Counted from the first letter of the stretch, positions 34,407 through 46,274 are shown. The stretch is DNA of 64,000 nt from Clonostachys chloroleuca (GCA_037952775.1 JBANAY010000001.1:6014001-6078000), one strand, 5' to 3'. Numbers and translations are program-made. Notes: generated by a model from the letters alone, not told the origin.

Positions 34407-34639
34407 GATAGGAAATGATGGCAGGCTAATAAGAGATGATTCTTCCTCAAATGTGATGATCGGAATGGCCAAGGTTCTTTGCTTGGACAATTGCATTATG
34501 TGACCCAAGTATATGATCATTCCTCCAATTGATTCAGTTATATTGCTACTGTAGGAGTAGAACATTGGTCCATAGATGTCCACTACTAGTAGATGTCCAT
34601 AGTCTGGAGCCCAAAGCATTGAATAATTTATTGCTGCGA

Positions 34640-35856
34640 TTACTGGAACGTCTTTTGTCCTTCCATGACCATCCGGAATATCTCAAGATCCATTCGCGCA
34701 TCCTCAGCACTGGTCTTGATTGGCTTCCCCGTTGTGACAGCCCTATAGAATTCTTTGAGCTCTAATGTATACGCGTCCTCGAAGGTGTGGCGGATGAATG
34801 ATTCGCGGTAGGTGCCGTCGGATCCCTCGACAATGCGCATCGTAGTTAGAGCACCCTTGATATAAGCCGACTCGTACTCGACCCTGACAATCTTGTTGGT
34901 GCTATACACCTCGATGTGCGCGTCGAAGTCCGGAATCTCGATGAGCCCGGACTCATAGCTAACTGTGAAACCCGGGTACTGAAATAAAACACTGCGTGAT
35001 TGTTAGTAAAGCGCGCTCCCGGGGAGTTGTTGAGGTCGATGGCAACTCACTTCCAGAACGGGAAACCCATGGACACGCCGAGTACGGATGAAGGCATCCC
35101 CAGTACTTCTCTCATTGTGGAAAGATCATGGCAACCTAGTCCACCGAGAAGGCCCCATGCTTTTTCGGACTGCGGCGAGAGCGATACGTTGCATTCATCA
35201 TGCAATGCGGTCGATACGATTTTCTCGCGCCTAATAATGCGATCCTGCTCGTTGCTGTTGGTGAAGTTCTTGGGGAATGTGCAGCTCTGAGAGACGAAGG
35301 TTGGATTGGGCCCGATGATGTCTGTGTCCGATTAGCTAGGCCAGAATGAACTGCATGAATAGATGGATCGCATGTTGCCTCTGATCCGGACGTACTGAAT
35401 TTTGTCCACGCCGCCAACCCCGTCGAGAGCAGCGAGGAATGCGGGAGCATACCTGCGAATGTGACCCACGAAGACTTTGCCTGTGGAACTCTGCTCGGCG
35501 GCGATGATGGTGTCGGCGTCTTGCAGGCTCATGGCCATTGGCTTCTCGACCATGACATATTTGTTGTGCTTCAAAGCCAACGTGGTGTGGTGAACGTGAT
35601 CCTCGTAGTTGCTCATTACCATGACGACGTCCACGTCTGGTGACGCGCAGAGTTCTTCGGCATCTTGAGTTATAGCGGGAGCTGGGCCAGCAACCAGTCT
35701 GCGGCAGTGCCGTAGCGCATCTTCAGAACCATCGTCGCAGAGATAGGTGATCTGGTATTAGTCATGCAGAAATCCCAAGGTTGATATGAAGATGGTCTGG
35801 GTGATCTCGGTGCACCCAATGATGCCAATCTTCAAGACTCTGGTTGGAGTGTCCAT
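34640..35856 (-). pseudogene. Gfo/Idh/MocA family oxidoreductase with in-frame stop
   Basis: From ATG 35856 the frame gives VLKIGIIGCTEITQ, the family's Rossmann start, then reaches TAA at 35760-35758 (codon 33). It continues unbroken with YQITYLCDD and VMVEKPMAMSLQDAD, which contains the EKP motif. The TAA replaces a residue that is Leu in relatives as I remember them. No intron that keeps the frame removes it. An intron after IQYVRIR seems to use a GC donor (AGAG/GCAACA) and joins DIIGPNPTF. A further GTGAGT intron precedes NVLFQYPGFTVSYE. The rest, to the stop at 34640, is intact, including VEYESAYIKG. Without the stop the product would be about 370 aa. A dehydrogenase acting on a sugar or cyclitol is likely for the ancestral gene. 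Confidence 0.7.
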
Positions 35857-36156
35857 CTTGTCAAGGACTTAAGGTGCAAACCTGTGACCCTTGATTCATC
35901 CCATCGCACCCCCGGGGCAATACAGGGCAGAGAAAACATGCCTGGCCTGGTGTGACAAGTTGAGCCGAGTTCCCATGATAGCCACGTTCTTAGTCCTTCC
36001 TTGCCAGTGGGTCTTTGGCATAAAACCTACATTAGTAGCCCCCCTCCCATCGTCGGGGAAAACCCGAACTTCTCTCCCTCCATTCATCACATTGAGACAA
36101 TCCCCCCTTAACCCCGACCGAGCAACCACTGAGGCAGCAAACGAAACGCCAGTTCC
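35857..36156. promoter_or_regulatory. Divergent promoter, oxidoreductase and regulator
   Basis: A 300-nt gap between two divergent starts. It is C-rich near the regulator (a CCCCCC run near 36105), and no clear TATA box or repeated CGG motif is visible. Confidence 0.4.
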
Positions 36157-38419
36157 ATGGGTCCCTTTAACGACCAGGCCGAGCAGCCTAGCAAGAGGCC
36201 CCGCACCGAGAGCGCGGGGAGAGCTCATGATATGCCCTCGGCTGAAGCCGACAGCGAGCCCGTGGAAGGTGAACCTCTTGCTGCTCGCGGGCCCCGGCGT
36301 CAGCGGACCCGTGCTGCCATGGCCTGCGCCGTGTGTCGTGCCAGGAAGACCAAGTGTGATGGGCGACGACCGTCGTGCGGCTTCTGCCAGCGAACCAGCT
36401 CGGCCTGCCAGTATGACACTGTCGTCGAATACGCCCCAGACTCGGCTTCGTACGTCCCTTGCCCCAGCTCCTGCCTTCGACTGTGCTCACATATGACCTG
36501 ATTTAAAGCAGCGGGCACCAGGACATGGGGCCCCAGATCCTCCATGCCATCGAGCAGCTGACTCAACTGGTCAAGACACAACAGTCACAGTCTCAACCAG
36601 AGTGGGCCAACTACTATCGCGGACCTGCGCAGTCGTGTAGCGTCGACGAATTTAGTCCCCTTGCTCTTTCACAGAATTCAGATCCCCATCCGTTGCTCAC
36701 CAACAGCCGCCTCGGTGGTGGCGCTGGGCGGCTCTCTGGACCTCCTCCTCCGTCTCATCTCTTCGCCTCCTCGGAAGGCCTCGACAGCGTGCTCCAATGG
36801 CGCGTCTTCCCCCCGGGATTAACAAGATTCCCGTGGATAACGGGGTTCCCATCGCAATGCCCGATGAGCTTCCCCCACTCTCGCTTATGGAGCTTACAAG
36901 GCTCCAGATGAATTATCGCCGTGTGGTTCACGACTTCAACCCCATGCTCGACCTCGCGACGCTTGATCGCTATACTACGCACATCGCCGAGAACGGGCTC
37001 GACTTTACAACCCGTACCTGTCTCGTTGTCCTGGTCTGTGCTATTGGTGCCCTTTGTCAGGAAGAGTGTGCCTTCACCATTCCAAGCCGTCTTCCCGTGC
37101 CAGGGCGCAATGACGATCTAGATATAGCGTATCGGTTTTGGAGCGTTGCATCGAGGAGACTCGGACGTGCCATGAGCCACAACACACTCGAGTCTGCGCA
37201 ATGCTTATGCCTGGCAGGGTAAGCCTCGCCTACAGCTGGGCCCCGGGTGCGAATTTTTCGAACCGTTAATCATTTACTTTTGTTCAATAGAATTTGGTTC
37301 ATGTGTAATCTGCAGCCGCTCGACGCATGGAAACACTTCACCATGGCAGGCAACTGTTATTATTCAGCTATACTGGCCCGGTAAGCATGATTCGAAGGCC
37401 AGACACTGTAGTATAATTGTACACGACGGTTTGTACTAACCGTGCCTATGATAGGAAATCTCTAGCGTCTTCGGACAATCAGTCTCCTCAACTGTTCTCA
37501 CAAGCCATCGAACATAGCATTTTCTACACAGCTTACAAGTCAGAACTGTATGTGCAGGTCTTTCAGGTTCATCCAAAAATAGCTGCTACGATTTAAGATC
37601 TAACGAGGGCCGCGGGGGTAACACCGTGTTAGGGAGATCCGATATGAACTGGCAATACCTGGTTCTGTCCTAGAACATCTTGAGGAGGAGCTTGTTTTCC
37701 CTTCGCCGCCAATGCTAAGCGAGACGCAACTCGAAGGCCCGAACGACGAGGCTATCACGTGGTATTATTATCTAACAGACATAGCCGCCCGGCACCTAAT
37801 CAATCGGATCATCAACACGGGCTTGAAGATTAGAGGTTGTCCCACCGAGGCTCAAGCCCGCTCTTTGCTCCGAGACTATAAGATATTCGGCTCGCAGCTT
37901 GAGGATTGGTACGAGTCTCTTCCCCAAGTGATTTCTTTCGAGCTGCCCAATCATACTGTTGCACCTGAGCCCAACTCATTTAAATACATCATCCGGGCGC
38001 GGTATCTGTTCATCCGAGTGCTCTTGTGCCGACCGTTTCTGCGCATCTGCCTGAATTACCCCTTGCATCTCCCCGAAGAGTTGATCGCAGAGATTTCATC
38101 CATAGCATCACTTGGGCTCCAATACTGTGCTTTGAGAATGCAATCTGCGATAAAAGCGACGAGGCTTGATCATGGCATGTGGTCGGGCATTCGAAGTAAT
38201 ACCGCGAACGCACTGATCTTGGTTGGGGCCGCTCGAAGCCATGGCTTCCCATCACTGAATGGAGCTTTGCGTCTGTTAATGCCGGATAACTGGCGTGGCG
38301 CCGTTGAAATGTACTTGGACACCATAGAACCAGTTTCGGAGGAGACTAGGGGAGGTATGGCAGATTGCTATAAACTGATCCGCTGGGCTCTGGAGGATTT
38401 TGGGCAGACGGTGGAATAG
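36157..38419 (+). CDS. Zn2Cys6 transcription factor, frameshifted at a C6 run
   Basis: The zinc cluster reads ACAVCRARKTKCDGRRPSC, followed by GFC and the sixth Cys in SACQY (residues ~55-85). A GTACGT intron follows DSAS. A short helix (ILHAIEQLTQLVKTQQ) precedes the fungal-specific regulatory domain, which runs from LPPLSLMELTRLQMNYRR to LIRWALEDFG at the end, across further introns near 37220, 37380 and 37550. The frame breaks in CCCCCC at 36809-36814: the upstream part ends VLQWRVFP and the downstream part begins GINKIPVDNG in another frame. One extra C restores a protein of about 640 aa. An assembly error is likely because the rest is intact. Its position beside the efflux MFS and GH3 genes suggests it controls them. 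Confidence 0.75.
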
Positions 38420-38724
38420 GAAATATCAGCCTAACTTACGCATGGCACGTAAATTCCAATTGTATCTCAGCGTATGTTACTATGTGTTGTATGAGCCAGG
38501 CTGGTGGTATATGGGGGCTGTGTCCAGATGAAACCACTTTTGGCATCACGAAAGCAAATTATGGGCTGAAGAAGAGTCCCTGAATGAAATTGTGAACGCC
38601 GCCACACTCTTAAGCAGGACGCATAATGCAATAGTAAACTTCGGAAACTGTCTATAATGAGGTATGAAACAACGTTGCTTTTGATACACTTTCCCAATCC
38701 TTCACCAAAACACCCTCTGATCCC
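38420..38724. other. Convergent 3' flanks, no gene seen
   Basis: About 305 nt between the regulator and the MFS 3' ends. Nothing beyond 3' untranslated sequence is apparent. Confidence 0.45.
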
Positions 38725-40401
38725 TTAGGATATCTGGTACCTTGGATTTGTCCTCAACCGTTCCCCATACTTCAAGGACATGACAATCATGCCCATCATA
38801 ATCAAGGAGATGGCGGCCAAAAGAGTGTTTCCCCAGCCCTGGCCAAGACTGCTATACATTCGGGGTCCGGCAAGTGGAAGAAGCGCGCCGCCGACACTGC
38901 GGAAGACTGTGTTGGCAGCAGTGGCGCTGGCCGCGTACACTGGGAATGCATCGATCAAGTACGTCCCGACGGGAGTGAAGACCGAAATCATGCCAAAGCC
39001 TATAAAGAATGTGCCAATGACAGGCACGAACCAGAAGACCTTATACTCAGCGGTCCAGCCATATATGAGCAGTCCGATGGGAATCATGGCTCCGCCGGGG
39101 ATCATGGGCGGCAGACGGTATTCCGGCTTCATTTCTCCGCCTTTGGCTGCTCGTTTGATGATTGCATCGGAGACAAGCCCCAGGACGAAGAGTCCAGCGA
39201 ATTGACCGCAACCACAGCCAAGGTATATGAGGCCCACGTTGGTGACAATGCCGTAGCGCGATTCAAAGACGTCGGTTACGGTGGTGAAGAAGAGGTAGAG
39301 TGTTCCGTAGGCGACAGCGGTCAACAGAGACAGTCCAAAGATCACGGGAGAGAGGAAGAGCATTTTGACGGGCCGGACAATGCTCGTTGTGAAGACTTGT
39401 CTCCGGGATGTAGTGGTGTGGCCGACGTGGCGGATGTTGGGGTTGCCCGCTGACTTCCTCACCTTGGCGGCTCTGTGCTTTAGCAGCGTCGGTGGATGCG
39501 TCTCTCGTTGGAAGAAGAGGCAGAAGACGGAAACTACACCAGACTGAAAGTCATTCTTAGCTTGTAACCAGTTATCACTGAGGGCAGCCTACATACCATG
39601 ATGATGAGAAGCCAGAAGTTCCACCTCCATCCCAGCGCACGAGACACATAGGCTCCAACCGCTGGCCCGAGGCAAGGCCCGAGCAGCACTGGCATTGTCC
39701 ACACGGCCATGGCACGCCCACGCTCCTCTTGCCGAAAGCAATCTGAAACGGTTCCAGGGCCTATTGTTAACGGGGCAGCGCCCACGAGACCGGTCAAGAA
39801 ACGGAAGATTATGAGCATGGGCATGCTGATGGACAGTGCGCAAGAGACATTGCAGAGAATAAACAGCACGGCGCAGACGTGATAGACAATCAGACGCCCG
39901 TACAGTTCACTGCAGGGCCCGAGCACGAGAGGTCCGAATGCATAACCGAGCAGGTAGACGGACACGCCGAACGAGCCGACGTCGCGACTCGTGGTGCCCA
40001 TCTCTTGCATTACCTGGTTGATGGCCGGGGCAAACATGGATGACGCGAACGGACTGCTCAGTGTTAGTCAAGACTCTTCAACAGCGTTAGGAGACTGATG
40101 GGTCGCCTTACGTGACAAAGGTTAGCGCCGAGACCATGACAACATTTCGCCATTTTTGGGAGGATGGCCAGTTAAGCGGCAGCTCAGGGTCATTGTCTCC
40201 ATCCCATCTGACGATCTCGGGGTCATCATCGAAGTGGCTGGCCGGGTCCGTCAACGGCGCCTTCGTTACTGTTTGCTTCTCAATGGAATCGGGGTCGGGG
40301 GCTTCTGTCAGCGTGGGAATCGAGGAGATGCTCGGCTGCGAGGATTGGCTGTCGGGCAGCGCTGGGGTTGTCGGAGTGGTATTCAACGCCTTTTCGTCCA
40401 T
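38725..40401 (-). CDS. MFS transporter, DHA1 multidrug/efflux type
   Basis: Three exons from ATG 40401 give about 520 aa. A ~95-residue cytosolic, Ser/Thr/Pro-rich N-terminus ends with DPELPLNWPSSQKW, the usual approach to helix 1. The joins FVT-PFASSMFAPA and LLIIM-SGVVSVFC keep the frame. GPCSELYGRLIVY in loop 2-3 and GPGTVSDCFRQEERGRAMAVW with GPCLGPAVGAYVS (motif C of proton antiporters) place it in the 12-helix drug:H+ antiporter-1 group. The substrate may be a metabolite or toxicant rather than a sugar. It is divergent from the GH3 beta-glucosidase, which suggests export or tolerance of a glucoside aglycone, but this is inference. Confidence 0.87.
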
Positions 40402-40949
40402 TGTAGTCGCGGAGTTGGTTCGCCTCGTCGTGTGTGTTGATTCGGTGTGGGTTGAAGGTGGCCACCGTTGATATTTATTAGGTCAACCAACGTGAGGAAT
40501 TGACAAACCCACACCTGGAGTTACTGGAGTTACTGAGGAGTTAATGAATTTCTACTGATGTTTGTTCGGGGTAGGATTGTCAGAGAAGACACCCGATCTG
40601 GCTTCCCTTGGCGCGTTGTCGGAATCAATATCGGCACCTCCCCGACGACTACCGGGGGTTGTCCCGACAGTTATCCAATGAAAACCTTGCGTCGTCCCCG
40701 CCATATATTTCGGGGAGATATCCCCGACGTGGAGATCACCCGAGCCACTTCTCATCGTTCTGCATGACTGACGCCCATGACCCCAGTTCGCCCCTTGCCT
40801 TCCAGGAACCATGGCTCAATTATCTCCGCATGTCTCTTAGCTCTAGGCTGGGTGCTTATAAGTATTATGGCATCAACCAATTCTAAGAGGGGCACACGCT
40901 CTCTTGTCGCTCATTTTAGCCTGTCTCGTATCTAGAAACCCTCGCAAAA
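40402..40949. promoter_or_regulatory. Divergent promoter of efflux MFS and GH3 gene
   Basis: This 548-nt promoter has CGG at 40620 and 40632 on the plus strand and CCG at 40652 and 40664 (CGG on the minus strand). Each pair has the 9-nt spacer also used in the array at 45911. The palindrome CGGGGA-GATA-TCCCCG lies at 40711-40726. A TATAAG box (40857-40862) stands ~90 nt before the GH3 ATG. CCCC/GGGG tracts also resemble CreA sites. Confidence 0.6.
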
Positions 40950-43649
40950 ATGAGAGAGCCACTAACCCCTGTGGAGGATTTCGATATTGATTACGTGCTC
41001 GAGAACGCTTCATCGCTGGAGAAGATTTCCCTTCTTGCGGGTGAGACAATGCGTCGTGCCGAGGTTTTGAGTTTCTGCTAACAGAAGTTTGCCTGGTTAC
41101 AAACAGGCCATGATTTCTGGCATACAGCTCCCCTGTCGCGATTCAACGTTCCCTCCGTCAGAGTGAGTGATGGTCCCAACGGCGTTCGAGGAACCAAGTT
41201 CTTCGACGGCGTCCGCGCAGCCTGCCTTCCCAATGGCACCGGCCTCGCCGCTACATGGGACCAGGATCTGCTTTACGAAGCCGGTGTTCTCATCGGCCAA
41301 GAGTGCCTAGCCAAAGGGGCTCACTGCTGGCTAGGACCTACAGTGTGTATTCAGCGATCGCCTCTCGGGGGGAGAGGCTTCGAGTCTTTTGCCGAAGACC
41401 CGTATGCCACAGGCAAACTGGCCGCTGCATATATCCGAGGTGCTCAGTCGACTGGCGTTATATCCACTATCAAGCACTTCGCGGCAAATGACCAGGAGCA
41501 TGAGAGAATCAGCGTCAATGCTGTCATGAGCGAGCGAGCCTTACGCGAGGTTCACCTATTGCCCTTCCAGATCGCCATCGCCGATGCTGCTCCGGGCGCA
41601 GTCATGACATGCTACAACAAGGTCAACGGACAGCATGTTTCGGAGAGCAAAGAAATGCTAGATGGTCTCTTGCGTGGGGAATGGGGCTGGAAAGGTCTCA
41701 TCATGAGTGACTGGTCCGTTTTCCTGGTCATATCTGATGTTGGAAGCTCATTTGCTTACTTGGCATGTATAGGTTTGGAACATACTCGACCGCAGAGCCT
41801 CTCAATGCTGGCCTTGACCTGGAGATGCCTGGTCCCACGAGACTTCGAGGCCCCTTACTGGAGCTTGCGATTTCGAGCCGCAAAGTCTCCCGCTCAACGC
41901 TTGACGAGCGCGCCAGGACCGTGCTCGAATTCGTCCAGCGAGCTAGCAAGGCCGAGGTTTCCGCCATTGAGGGCACACGAGATTTTCCTGAGGATCGCAA
42001 GTTGAATCGCAAGCTTGCTTCCGATAGCGTTGTCCTGCTTAAGAACGAGTCGGGGCTTTTACCTCTGAATCAGAAGACGTTCAAGAGCGTCGCCTTGATA
42101 GGGCCAAACATGAAGACTGCAGCGTTCTGCGGGGGAGGTTCTGCGTCCCTCCAGCCGTATTATAGCACTTCGCCGTTCCAAGGAATCGTTGATCAACTCC
42201 CTGCCAGCGTAGAGATCCTATACGAGACAGGCGCCACCTCATTTGCTTACATCCCGGAGCTGCAGGCGCCAGATGTGCGTACGCCGGAAGGCCAGCCTGG
42301 GCTCCGAATGCGCTTCTACCGTGATCCACCCTCTGTCAAGGAACGGCGCGTGGTCGAGGAGATCATCATGCAGGAGTCTTCATGGCAGCTGATGGGCTTC
42401 TCAAACCCGGAACTGGATCGGCTTTTCTACGCAGATATTGAAGCCGAGCTGATTGCTCCTGCTACGGGTCCTTTCGAGTTCGGCGTTGCTGTCTACGGAT
42501 CTAGCAGCCTCTTCATCGACGACCGGCTTGTAATTGATAATACAACTGTGCAGCGAGGTGGTAATTTCTTCTTCGGTAAGGGCACACTGGAGGAAAAGAC
42601 CACCGTGGATCTTATCGAAGGACAGGTGTATAAGATCAAGGTGCAATTTGCCAGTGGCGCCTCATCCAAGCTCGTGAAACCTGGTGTTGTGAACTTCGGT
42701 GGCGGCGCTGGTCGCCTGGGCATGGTTCAAGCTATCGATCCAGAGCTGGCCATCGCCCGAGCCGTTGAGGCCACTAAGGGTGCAGATGTCACGATAATAG
42801 CTGTTGGGCTGACTCGAGACCACGAGTCAGAGGGGTTTGATCGGTCTCACATGGATCTCCCTCCTGCCGTTTCCTCCCTTATCACAGCTGTTCTTGACGC
42901 AGCGCCTGACGCAGTCTTCCTAACCCAGAGCGGCACACCTTTCAACATGCTTCCTTGGGCAAATACTGTAAAGACGCATTTGCATGCTTGGTTCGGTGGT
43001 AACGAGCTAGGCAATGGCATTGCGGACGTGCTATTCGGTGTCGTCAACCCTAGCGGAAAACTACCTCTGTCTTTCCCGCGACGAATCGAAGACACTCCGA
43101 CATTTCTCAATTTCGGAAGCGAGAGAGGGCAAGTCATATATGGCGAGGGCATCTACGTTGGTTACAAATACTACGAAAAGGTCCTTCTAGATGTGCTCTA
43201 TCCATTTGGGTAAGGTCACTCCCACCCCTTTCTGTCGAAATCATCGCTAATTCGCTTTTCCCTCTAGGCACGGTTTGTCATATACTTCCTTCGCATATTC
43301 TGACTTGACTGTCGATGCCACCTCCGCCACGCTCAATATTCTTAACTCCGGAAACGTTGCCGGAGCAGAAGCAGTCCAGTTGTATATCGCTGCAGACCCA
43401 ACAACGTCGTCAATCGCACGACCAGTAAAGGAGCTTAAAGGATTTGCAAAAGTGTATTTACAGCCAGGTGAGACGCGAAGTGTCAGTATACCATTTGATC
43501 GATTCACTACTGCATTTTGGGACCAGGAAGCACACGTCTGGGTGTGCGAAAAGGGGCGGTATAGAGTAATGGTTGGGTCGAGCAGCCAAAACATTCTCCT
43601 TGAAGGTGTGCTGGAGATGAAGAAGACGAAAACCTGGTCAGGTCTGTGA
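40950..43649 (+). CDS. GH3 beta-glucosidase with PA14 insert, intracellular
   Basis: Four exons (40950-41040, 41107-41713, 41773-43209, 43268-43649) give 838 aa. The GH3 catalytic barrel has [11 protein letters not shown], the Lys-His pair in [12 protein letters not shown] and the nucleophile Asp232 in LIMSDW. The second domain carries [16 protein letters not shown], an inserted PA14 module (residues ~400-540, [17 protein letters not shown]) and the likely acid/base Glu in [10 protein letters not shown] fibronectin-III-like C-terminal domain follows ([14 protein letters not shown]). No signal peptide is present, so the enzyme probably acts in the cytosol on imported glucosides or cellobiose-like sugars. 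PA14 modules help shape substrate specificity in GH3 relatives. It is divergent from an efflux MFS, with a Zn2Cys6 regulator two genes away. Confidence 0.93.
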
Positions 43650-43962
43650 TTTATTGTCCATTGGAATACTGGCTTGGGTAAGTAGGCTGTCATCTGCAAC
43701 CGCTTTTGGTTATCAACAGAGTGGCTGCTATCCTGGAAATCAGGGAATATTTATTTATACCTTAGAATTTATTTCATAACTACTAGAATAATAGAAGATA
43801 CTGCAGAGCTATGTCCCATTTAAATATTTATTTAACATGTTAAATCAGCAGAAAGCTTAGTAGGGCCAGATGAGTCTTCTCTTATGTGTTTTATTACATG
43901 TTGGTTATCTGGGTAGTCTGAGCCGTTAGGCATTAATGATTCCTCTATAGTTGTCAGTCTGT
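43650..43962. other. Convergent 3' flanks, no gene seen
   Basis: About 313 nt of AT-rich sequence between the converging GH3 and permease genes. No gene or repeat is supported. Confidence 0.45.
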
Positions 43963-45650
43963 TTAGCCTTGGAGACTGGCCTTAGAGACGACAACTCCGT
44001 CATCAACGATGAACTCGCTAAACTTCCTCGGTGGGACATTCTGTGCGTATAAGCAGTCGATGTCATTGTACGTTCTGTTCTTCGTCTCAGGCTGGAACCA
44101 GAAAAGAGTCGCGAGGACGACAATCTCTGCGGCGACAAACAAGAACATGACTTTTCCTCCCCAGTTCAGCTGATCGGGGTTGATGAAGAATGGAAACACG
44201 GACGACAACATCAGTGCGGTGAGCTGTTGGCAGACCAGAGTGAATGCAATGGTCTTCGGTCTTGTTGCCTGGGAGGCAGTTTCCTGTGCGATGGCCCAGC
44301 CAAAGCAGCCGACAGTTGCAGTGTAGAGCATCGACCACGTGATCATGAATGCCAGCAGAGCCGTATTGGCAGCCTTATTCGCAGTACCGGCCAGGGAAGT
44401 TCCGGCGATGATGATGGACCAGCAGCATAGCAGTGTGCCGCCTCCGATGAGGGACTTTCGACGAGGCATGACGTCCGAAATCGAGACGGCAACACAGTTG
44501 GAAAGGAATTGAAGAGTGGATGAGATGGCAGTAAGACCAAAGGGGTCGGCCTGTCCGATGAGCTCAAAGTAGTAAGTCTGGTACGTGTCTGTGATAAAAT
44601 TAGCACATTGCGGCCAAAGCATTCGAAGCCTAGGTGTTGCATACTTGCAAAGTAGCCGCCTGAAAAGTTCTGTGACTGCAGACCGAGTACTGCAACAAGA
44701 GTTCTAGAGCGGTGTTCTTTGGAGAAGATGGCTCTCCAGCTCGTCTGCTTGGCCATGTTGGCTTCACCGGCTGCAACTTCCAGCTCGGACTTGATGAAGT
44801 TCAAGCGTTCCTCCACGTCCTCGCCCTTGCCGTACAACTTGATGATGGCCTTTCTAGCATCATCATCTCTACCCTTCTTGACATACCATACAGGAGACTC
44901 TGGTAGGAACGGAAGTACAATTGCGAAAAGTGTTGGCACCAGGAACGTCATGACGAATGCCAACCGGTAGCTCCACTCTCCGTGGATCTTTGACGATCCC
45001 CATCCTGTGATGGACGAAAGAAAGAAGCCGAGGACAATGATCACATTGGTCAAGGAGCTGAGAGAACTTCGTAGAGCGGCTGGTGCATTCTCAGTCACGT
45101 ACAGGGGAGGGGTTGCGGTGGAAAGTCCGACCGAAAGGCCGAGCAGAAGCTTGGAAACGAAGAGGACTGGCAAACTCGGGGCAAACACGAGGGCGAAGGA
45201 GGAAGAGATGGACAAGACCACGGCGGCCCACAAGACAGGTCTACGACCGAAGTAGTCTGCAAACTGGCCCGTGAGGAAGGCCCCTAGCACCTGGCCAATT
45301 GTACTGGCAGCGTTCCAGAGGGATTGCCAGAGAGCAGGGATGACGAATTGGTCACCGGCCTCGTAGTACTCCCCGTAGGCTTTGCGGAACTCGGGGAAGG
45401 CGATGGCCACACCTGAGAGACCAGAGTCATATCCCCATCCGAAGACGAGAGACATGATGTACAGGGACCACAAGACATATCGCTTGTCCTTCTTGAGGTT
45501 GAACCACAGGCGTTGATACTGTTGTTTTGGGGTGAGGTCGTAGGCCGCCATGGCCTTCTTTGCCGTGACTTCCTCGGTCTCGACAGCTTTCTCGACATGG
45601 TCTGTTGGCACAGACACTGCCGTCACTGGATCATCTGACTTGGTGTTCAT
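43963..45650 (-). CDS. MFS alpha-glucoside/maltose permease-like sugar transporter
   Basis: Two exons (45650-44645, 44588-43963) give about 543 aa. The long cytosolic N-terminus ends QQYQRLWFNLKKDKRY, then VFGWGYDSGLSGVAIAFPEF opens helix 1. Signatures are ADYFGRRPVLWA, PESPVWYVKKGR and QPETKNRTYNDID at the end. The splice gives GGYFANTYQTYYFELIG, characteristic of the maltose/alpha-glucoside:H+ symporter branch. Unspliced reading loses this match. It is divergent from a GH13 alpha-glucosidase, as in yeast MAL loci, so uptake of maltose-like or other alpha-glucosides is likely. A minus-strand TATAAA (45761-45767) lies ~115 nt upstream of the ATG. Confidence 0.88.
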
Positions 45651-46274
45651 TGTGGCATAGGCAAGGTGTGAATGTGATGACCAAAGGAATCAATATATTG
45701 AGATGAGAATTGGGTTGATCGGCGTGGTTGAGAGAACAAGAGCGGCTTCATCTCCAGCCTTTATACTCTTCCTCCATCAGGATGTAAAGAACCATGAGCC
45801 CAATAACCCCAGATCCGCCGTTGGGGTCAGGTGTGGGGTGTGGAGATAGTTTGAAATTTAGAACCAATGGGGAGAACAAGGTGAAACCTTTTTCCTCTCA
45901 CGAGTCTTCTCGGATTACTTTTCGGTATGTTTCTCGGGACTCGTCTCGGAGTGGAGCTCAAGAGAGGCCCCTGGTGTTGATCTCGGAGCAGTTCTCGGTC
46001 TCCATTTCGGAAATCCTCGAGTCAGGCCATACACCAGACAACACGAAGTACTAAGTTAGCTCTAGCTCCCCGCCATTGAGAGACTGGGGTTCTTTTTAGC
46101 TTGGCGGGGTTGATGCTGAATTGTGTTGTGAACTTCCCAGCTTGTCGCCGTCTCTAGATCAGTCTCAAGTATAAAGATGATGCATACTTGTCTGATTACA
46201 TTTTACAAACATAGGCGAAGTGGTCCGGCATTCTGAAGATACCACGCAGAAATATTTTACACACAGCAATCGCC
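45651..46274. promoter_or_regulatory. Divergent permease/alpha-glucosidase promoter
   Basis: This 624-nt promoter has one TATA box toward each gene: 45761-45767 on the minus strand and TATAAA at 46170-46175 on the plus strand. Between them lies the CGG array described separately. The layout resembles the bidirectional maltase-permease promoter of yeast MAL loci. Confidence 0.7.
45911..46010. promoter_or_regulatory. Seven CGG triplets on a 12-bp period (CGG-N9 array)
   Basis: CGG begins at 45911, 45923, 45935 and 45947, and again at 45984, 45996 and 46008, always 12 bp apart within each group. Six of the seven are preceded by TCT or TTT (consensus TYTCGG). Direct CGG-N9-CGG repeats are a Zn2Cys6 binding pattern; yeast Mal63 sites also use a 9-nt spacer. 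Confidence 0.75.

Larger units (their letters stand above)
33276..34639. other. Convergent intergenic region with promoter-like content
   Basis: The two oxidoreductase genes point toward each other here, so no promoter is expected in this 1.36-kb gap. It nevertheless contains three CGG-N5-CCG inverted repeats at 33820-33911, a CT-rich leader-like segment near 34205-34280 and a short ORF at 34284. It may hold the surviving 5' end of a lost gene. Confidence 0.45.

Noticed and set aside
35761..35850. An intron that would remove the TAA in the second Gfo/Idh/MocA gene
   Set aside because: The only GT donor upstream (GTGCAC) puts the next exon out of frame, although CTAATACCAG before it looks like a branch point and acceptor.
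41765..42012. Opposite-strand frames inside the GH3 gene and similar antisense frames inside other genes
   Set aside because: They mirror the codon structure of strongly supported genes and carry no motifs of their own.
43963..45650. Assigning the name of a specific maltose permease or MAL regulator gene
   Set aside because: Family and context support the class, but orthology cannot be shown without a search, so no gene symbol is given.
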